Of a DNA stretch of 32,714 nt, positions 30,715 through 32,714 are shown piece by piece; positions within the stretch are counted from its first letter, which is position 1, and each line of letters begins with the position of its first letter. A program made the position numbers and the translations under genes. The notes beneath the pieces were generated by a model. That model had not been told where the DNA came from, did not search any database, and saw only the letters and a program-made list of their open reading frames with translations. The DNA comes from CAYFUT01 sp964346395 (GTDB lineage: Bacteria; Bacillota; Halanaerobiia; Halobacteroidales; Halobacteroidaceae). Location of the stretch: the NCBI GenBank assembly GCA_964346395.1, contig CAYFUT010000026.1:1-32714 (forward strand), read 5' to 3'.

Positions 30715-30848
30715 TGAGTTTGAGCAACCATTATGAACTGTTTTATTTTAGGTTTGATGATTTATTCAAACTCACCTTCGGGTTTAAATTTCAAGCTACT
30801 TCGTGATAAATCTACTTAGCTTCAGGCTAAGTGGCCGCCAGACGGCTT
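30715..30848. repeat. structured non-coding stretch with several hairpins
   Basis: A 9-bp inverted repeat TGAGTTTGA / TCAAACTCA (30715-30723 and 30766-30774) is followed by ACTTAGC / GCTAAGT (30814-30820 and 30826-30832, loop TTCAG) and GCCG / CGGC (30834-30837 and 30843-30846). The last part matches the sigma-factor terminator at 23955 in 17 of 20 bases. There is no open frame and no T-run. It fills most of the gap between the DUF89 and ssb genes. Confidence 0.55.
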
Positions 30849-30942
30849 CATTTTCAAGTAAGAAAATTAGCTGATAAATATAGTATATTAATTACATAAA
30901 TGGTAATAATAACAATAAATAATAGAGATGGGAGGTCTAACA

Positions 30943-31287
30943 ATGATGAATCAGGTAGGACTAGTCGGGCGGTTGGCCCGTGATCCTGAGTTAAGAGAAG
31001 TAGCGGGCGGCACTAAGAAGACTGATATGGTATTGGCTGTAGAGAGAGATTATACTAATCAAGAGGGAGAACGAGAAGCTGATTTTATTAATGTTGGTGC
31101 CTGGCGGAAATTAGCTGAACAGTGTGCTGAGTTTTTAGCCAAGGGAAGTTTAGTAGCAGTGAAAGGAAGGATGGAAGTCAATAGTTGGGAAGATAAAGAA
31201 ACTGGCGAGCGGCGCTACAAAACTGAGGTTATTTCTAATCAGGTTAAGTTTTTGGATCGTCCTCAGAACGATAATAATAGTGAGTAA
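30943..31287 (+). CDS. ssb: single-stranded-DNA-binding protein, short form
   Basis: 114 residues from ATG 30943, which has GGGAGGT upstream (ATG 30946 is a close alternative). The OB fold is complete: NQVGLVGRLARDPELR, ADFINVGAWRKLAEQCAEFLAKGSLVAVKGR, WEDKETGERRYKTEVI. The protein stops at KFLDRPQNDNNSE, so it lacks the Gly/Pro-rich linker and the acidic DDDIPF tail that normal SSB uses to recruit repair and replication proteins. It is a second, specialised SSB, or a natural minimal form. It has no cotranscribed neighbour. Confidence 0.9.
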   Translation: MMNQVGLVGRLARDPELREVAGGTKKTDMVLAVERDYTNQEGEREADFINVGAWRKLAEQCAEFLAKGSLVAVKGRMEVNSWEDKETGERRYKTEVISNQVKFLDRPQNDNNSE

Positions 31288-31293
31288 CTAGCA

Positions 31294-31331
31294 AGAGGGC
31301 TGCAGATTTAAATCTGCAGCCCTCTTTTTTT
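31294..31331 (+). terminator. terminator of the ssb gene
   Basis: AGAGGGCTGCAGATTT followed directly by its exact reverse complement (31294-31325), then T to 31331. A 32-bp perfect palindrome. Confidence 0.93.
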
Positions 31332-31364
31332 CTGGAAGGTAGTCATTAAGTCTGTTCTTTAAAT

Positions 31365-31916
31365 TTATTTGGTGCTGGTAGAATAGAGTAGTCCGCGTTT
31401 ACGTAAGAAATTAGCTAATTTCTTATAGACTAAGAAGGTAATTCCTGAGTTGCCGAATGACTTAATTAAGTTAAAAGGAATAATTGCCGGTAGTAATAAC
31501 TTAATTACTTTTTGCGAGGGAATACCGTAAAAAATTGGATTTAAAATTACGTTAGCAATTGACATAACTCCGGTCATTGCTAAGGAGCCGATAGATAAAC
31601 CAAGCAAAGCTCCTTTTAAGTCATGGCGCTGTTGATAAATATAACCGGCGATACCGACTAAGGTACCTGTAGCTAGAAAGTGCATCACGGCTCCAAAGGG
31701 ACCTCCTAACCCGGTAAATAGAGCCATTAAAACAGCCAGAATGAAAGTGGCACCTAGGGCGGAAGTTGGCCCGTAGAGGAAGGTGATAATTAATATAGGG
31801 ACATCTCCTGGTTCATAAATTAAAAAAGGTTGAAACAAAGGAATAGAAATAGTTACCATTAGAATTAGTGATAAGGCCATAAGTAAAGCAATATTGGTGA
31901 TTTTTTTAGTATCCAT
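31365..31916 (-). CDS. ribU: riboflavin ECF transporter S component (RibU-like)
   Basis: 183 residues with five or six hydrophobic helices: ITNIALLMALSLILMVTISI, VPILIITFLYGPTSALGATF, AVMHFLATGTLVGIAGYI, LLGLSIGSLAMTGVMSIAN and LLLPAIIPFNLIKSFGNSG. The pattern FLYGPTSAL ... ANVILNPIFYG is that of RibU-type S components. An FMN riboswitch directly upstream shows that flavin controls it and supports riboflavin as the substrate. I start at ATG 31916 behind AAGGAGAAAT; the longer open frame to 32048 runs through the terminator and into the riboswitch. The energising EcfA and EcfT subunits are not in the window. Confidence 0.9.
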   Translation of the reverse strand: MDTKKITNIALLMALSLILMVTISIPLFQPFLIYEPGDVPILIITFLYGPTSALGATFILAVLMALFTGLGGPFGAVMHFLATGTLVGIAGYIYQQRHDLKGALLGLSIGSLAMTGVMSIANVILNPIFYGIPSQKVIKLLLPAIIPFNLIKSFGNSGITFLVYKKLANFLRKRGLLYSTSTK

Positions 31917-31950
31917 GTTGATATTTCTCCTTTCTTGAAGTAGGTAAAAA

Positions 31951-31985
31951 TTAAAAAAGCCCTGGAAGAATTTCTCCCAGGGCTT
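31951..31985 (-). terminator. FMN-riboswitch expression-platform terminator
   Basis: On the minus strand AAGCCCTGG (31985-31977) pairs with CCAGGGCTT (31965-31957) and is followed by TTTTTTAA. It lies between the riboswitch and the gene. Confidence 0.9.
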
Positions 31986-32007
31986 GCTAAATTCGAAATT
32001 AGGCACT

Positions 32008-32130
32008 CTTCTTTCCTCCGGACTGTACCGTCGGTACTGGAGTTTCACCAGTTCAGCCTAAATAGGCTCGTGGACTCTGACCACCGGTCAGGAATTGGAG
32101 CTTTCTCTATTTCCGCACCCTGCCCTGAAG
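32008..32130 (-). promoter_or_regulatory. FMN riboswitch (RFN element)
   Basis: Read on the minus strand, the conserved segments come in order: AGGGCAGGGTG, AATTCCTGACCGGTGG, CCACGAGCC, CTGGTGAAACTCCAG and ACCGACGGTACAGTCCGGA, closed by CTTC / GAAG. These are the RFN signatures. Bound FMN should favour the downstream terminator and reduce riboflavin uptake. Confidence 0.95.
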
Positions 32131-32155
32131 AGTAAATTATCTAATTGTTAGTTAC

Positions 32156-32184
32156 AGTATATATTAGTTTAGAAACAAATTCAA
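32156..32184 (-). promoter_or_regulatory. promoter of the FMN riboswitch - ribU transcript
   Basis: On the minus strand, TTGAAT (32184-32179), 17-base spacer, TATACT (32161-32156). The start of the transcript would lie about 20 bases before the aptamer. Confidence 0.65.
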
Positions 32185-32339
32185 GTAAACCGATAACCTT
32201 TATTGAGAGATTTAACTACAAAATTATTTTTTTGATTCAAATGCATAATAAGCAGGTATTATAATAGACCATCTTCAAGTTATGTACTAAAAGTGGATTT
32301 TTATAAATAAATTACCAAATAGTCTCACTTTAAAATTAG

Positions 32340-32540
32340 TGGGACAGAGAAAAAACTGCAGATATCGTTAAAAATTATCAAATTAATCTTAATGGTAGCC
32401 TTATTGTCTTTGAAAATATAAGGACTGGATTTACAGGTTTTTTATCTGATTTTGAATTCGATGGAGTATTAGGGAATGATATTTTAACTGGAAAGGCACT
32501 TAAAATTAATAGTGAAGCAGGAATAATATCGTTGGAATAA
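32340..32540 (+). pseudogene. C-terminal fragment of a retropepsin-like aspartic protease domain
   Basis: An open frame of 66 residues after a TAG, with no start codon and no binding site. It reads NGSLIVFENI ... GFLSDFEFDGVLGNDILTG ... ALKINSEAGIISLE. The DGVLGNDIL segment matches the second conserved motif of retropepsin-like proteins (G-[IV]-LG-x-D-x-L), and the ending fits their last strand. The first half with the catalytic Asp-Thr/Ser-Gly is not found upstream, so this is probably a truncated gene. An 8-bp hairpin (32323-32346) lies at its 5' edge. Confidence 0.5.
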
Positions 32541-32573
32541 GGTAAAAACATACCGATGAAGAGGTGAAAGTAT

Positions 32574-32714
32574 ATGCCCTATACTGTAGAGATGAGGTTT
32601 GATGCAAAAAGCGCCAGTCAAATTAGAGAAATATGGGATCTGCTTGCTCAAAAAAATATTTGCAATTATATGGTAGATAGTAATATGACGCCTCATATTA
32701 CTTTAACAGTATTT
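32574..32714 (+). CDS. 2'-5' RNA ligase / 2H phosphoesterase family protein, cut by window end
   Basis: Only the first 47 residues are in the window: MPYTVEMRFDAKSASQIRE ... LLAQKNICNYMVDSNMTPHITLTVF. The PHITLT segment is the first of the two His-x-Thr motifs of the 2H phosphoesterase fold. The start follows GAGGTGAAAG. The family cleaves or joins cyclic phosphates and 2'-5' bonds in RNA or nucleotides; substrate unknown. The second His-x-Thr motif lies beyond the end. Confidence 0.7.
   Translation, partial: MPYTVEMRFDAKSASQIREIWDLLAQKNICNYMVDSNMTPHITLTVF

Noticed and set aside
31917..32048. Longer N-terminus for the RibU-like protein
   Set aside because: It runs through the riboswitch terminator and into the aptamer.
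32200..32339. Promoter with TATAAT near 32262 for the retropepsin-like fragment
   Set aside because: The nearest TTGATT is about 22 bases away, too far for a standard promoter, and no good -35 exists at 17.
1..32714. CRISPR arrays, insertion sequences, prophage genes
   Set aside because: No regularly spaced repeats, transposase, integrase or phage structural genes were seen. The decayed area at 14959-16216 has no element ends that I can recognise.

Overview
The window is a piece of a low-GC, anaerobic, spore-former-type Firmicutes chromosome. Halanaerobiales, and within it a Halobacteroidaceae-like bacterium, is my best guess. The reasons are the AT-rich bases with long purine-rich coding strands, very acidic proteins, strong AGGAGG ribosome binding sites, consensus SigA promoters (TTGACA-17-TATAAT), a YlbJ sporulation gene, and the Bacillus/Clostridium gene order rpmB / yloU-yloV(fakA) / degV / recG / rsmD / coaD / ylbJ. 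The genus is an inference.

Layout. 1-258: end of a tRNA cluster (fMet partial, Gly-TCC, Pro-TGG) and its terminator. 353-4513: a small DUF4258-like protein, a UvrD/PcrA-type helicase, nucleoside diphosphate kinase (apparently using a rare ATC start) and malic enzyme. 4608-11775: rpmB on the minus strand, divergent from DUF1858, Asp23/YloU, FakA, DegV/FakB, RecG (with a long N-terminal extension), RsmD and CoaD, a tightly packed run with overlapping genes. 11776-14721: a possible gene remnant, a ferritin-like protein, a hypothetical, a small membrane protein and YlbJ. 14959-16216: decayed DNA, namely a CZB-domain chemoreceptor pseudogene with three frame changes and internal deletions, then a probable TPR-protein remnant. 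16259-19875: OsmC-family protein divergent from a dihydrolipoamide dehydrogenase with two tandem lipoyl domains, followed by lipoate-protein ligase. 20065-23898: HD-GYP phosphodiesterase, a hypothetical, a perfect 40-bp palindrome, an Hfq-like protein with an altered KH motif, a lytic-transglycosylase-like exported protein, a candidate minus-strand small RNA and a group 2 sigma-70 factor. 24106-25260: a lipoprotein with PKD and FGE-sulfatase-like domains.

25280-29670: the most coherent accessory system. A Fur-family regulator is followed by a NifX/ORP-like protein, two MinD-type ATPases with inserted 2x[4Fe-4S] ferredoxin modules, a second NifX/ORP-like protein, an Mrp/NBP35 Fe-S carrier and a Gly/Arg/Gln-rich DUF5320-type small protein. 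The promoters at both ends share an identical 17-base block over the -35 box, which looks like a common operator. 29768-32714: a DUF89 phosphatase-family protein, a structured non-coding stretch, a short SSB lacking the acidic tail, an FMN-riboswitch-controlled ECF riboflavin transporter S component on the minus strand, a retropepsin-like fragment and the start of a 2H phosphoesterase cut by the window end.

Several gene starts given here differ from the longest open frame because promoters, riboswitch or ribosome binding sites place them elsewhere. All family calls come from reading motifs; no database search was run.
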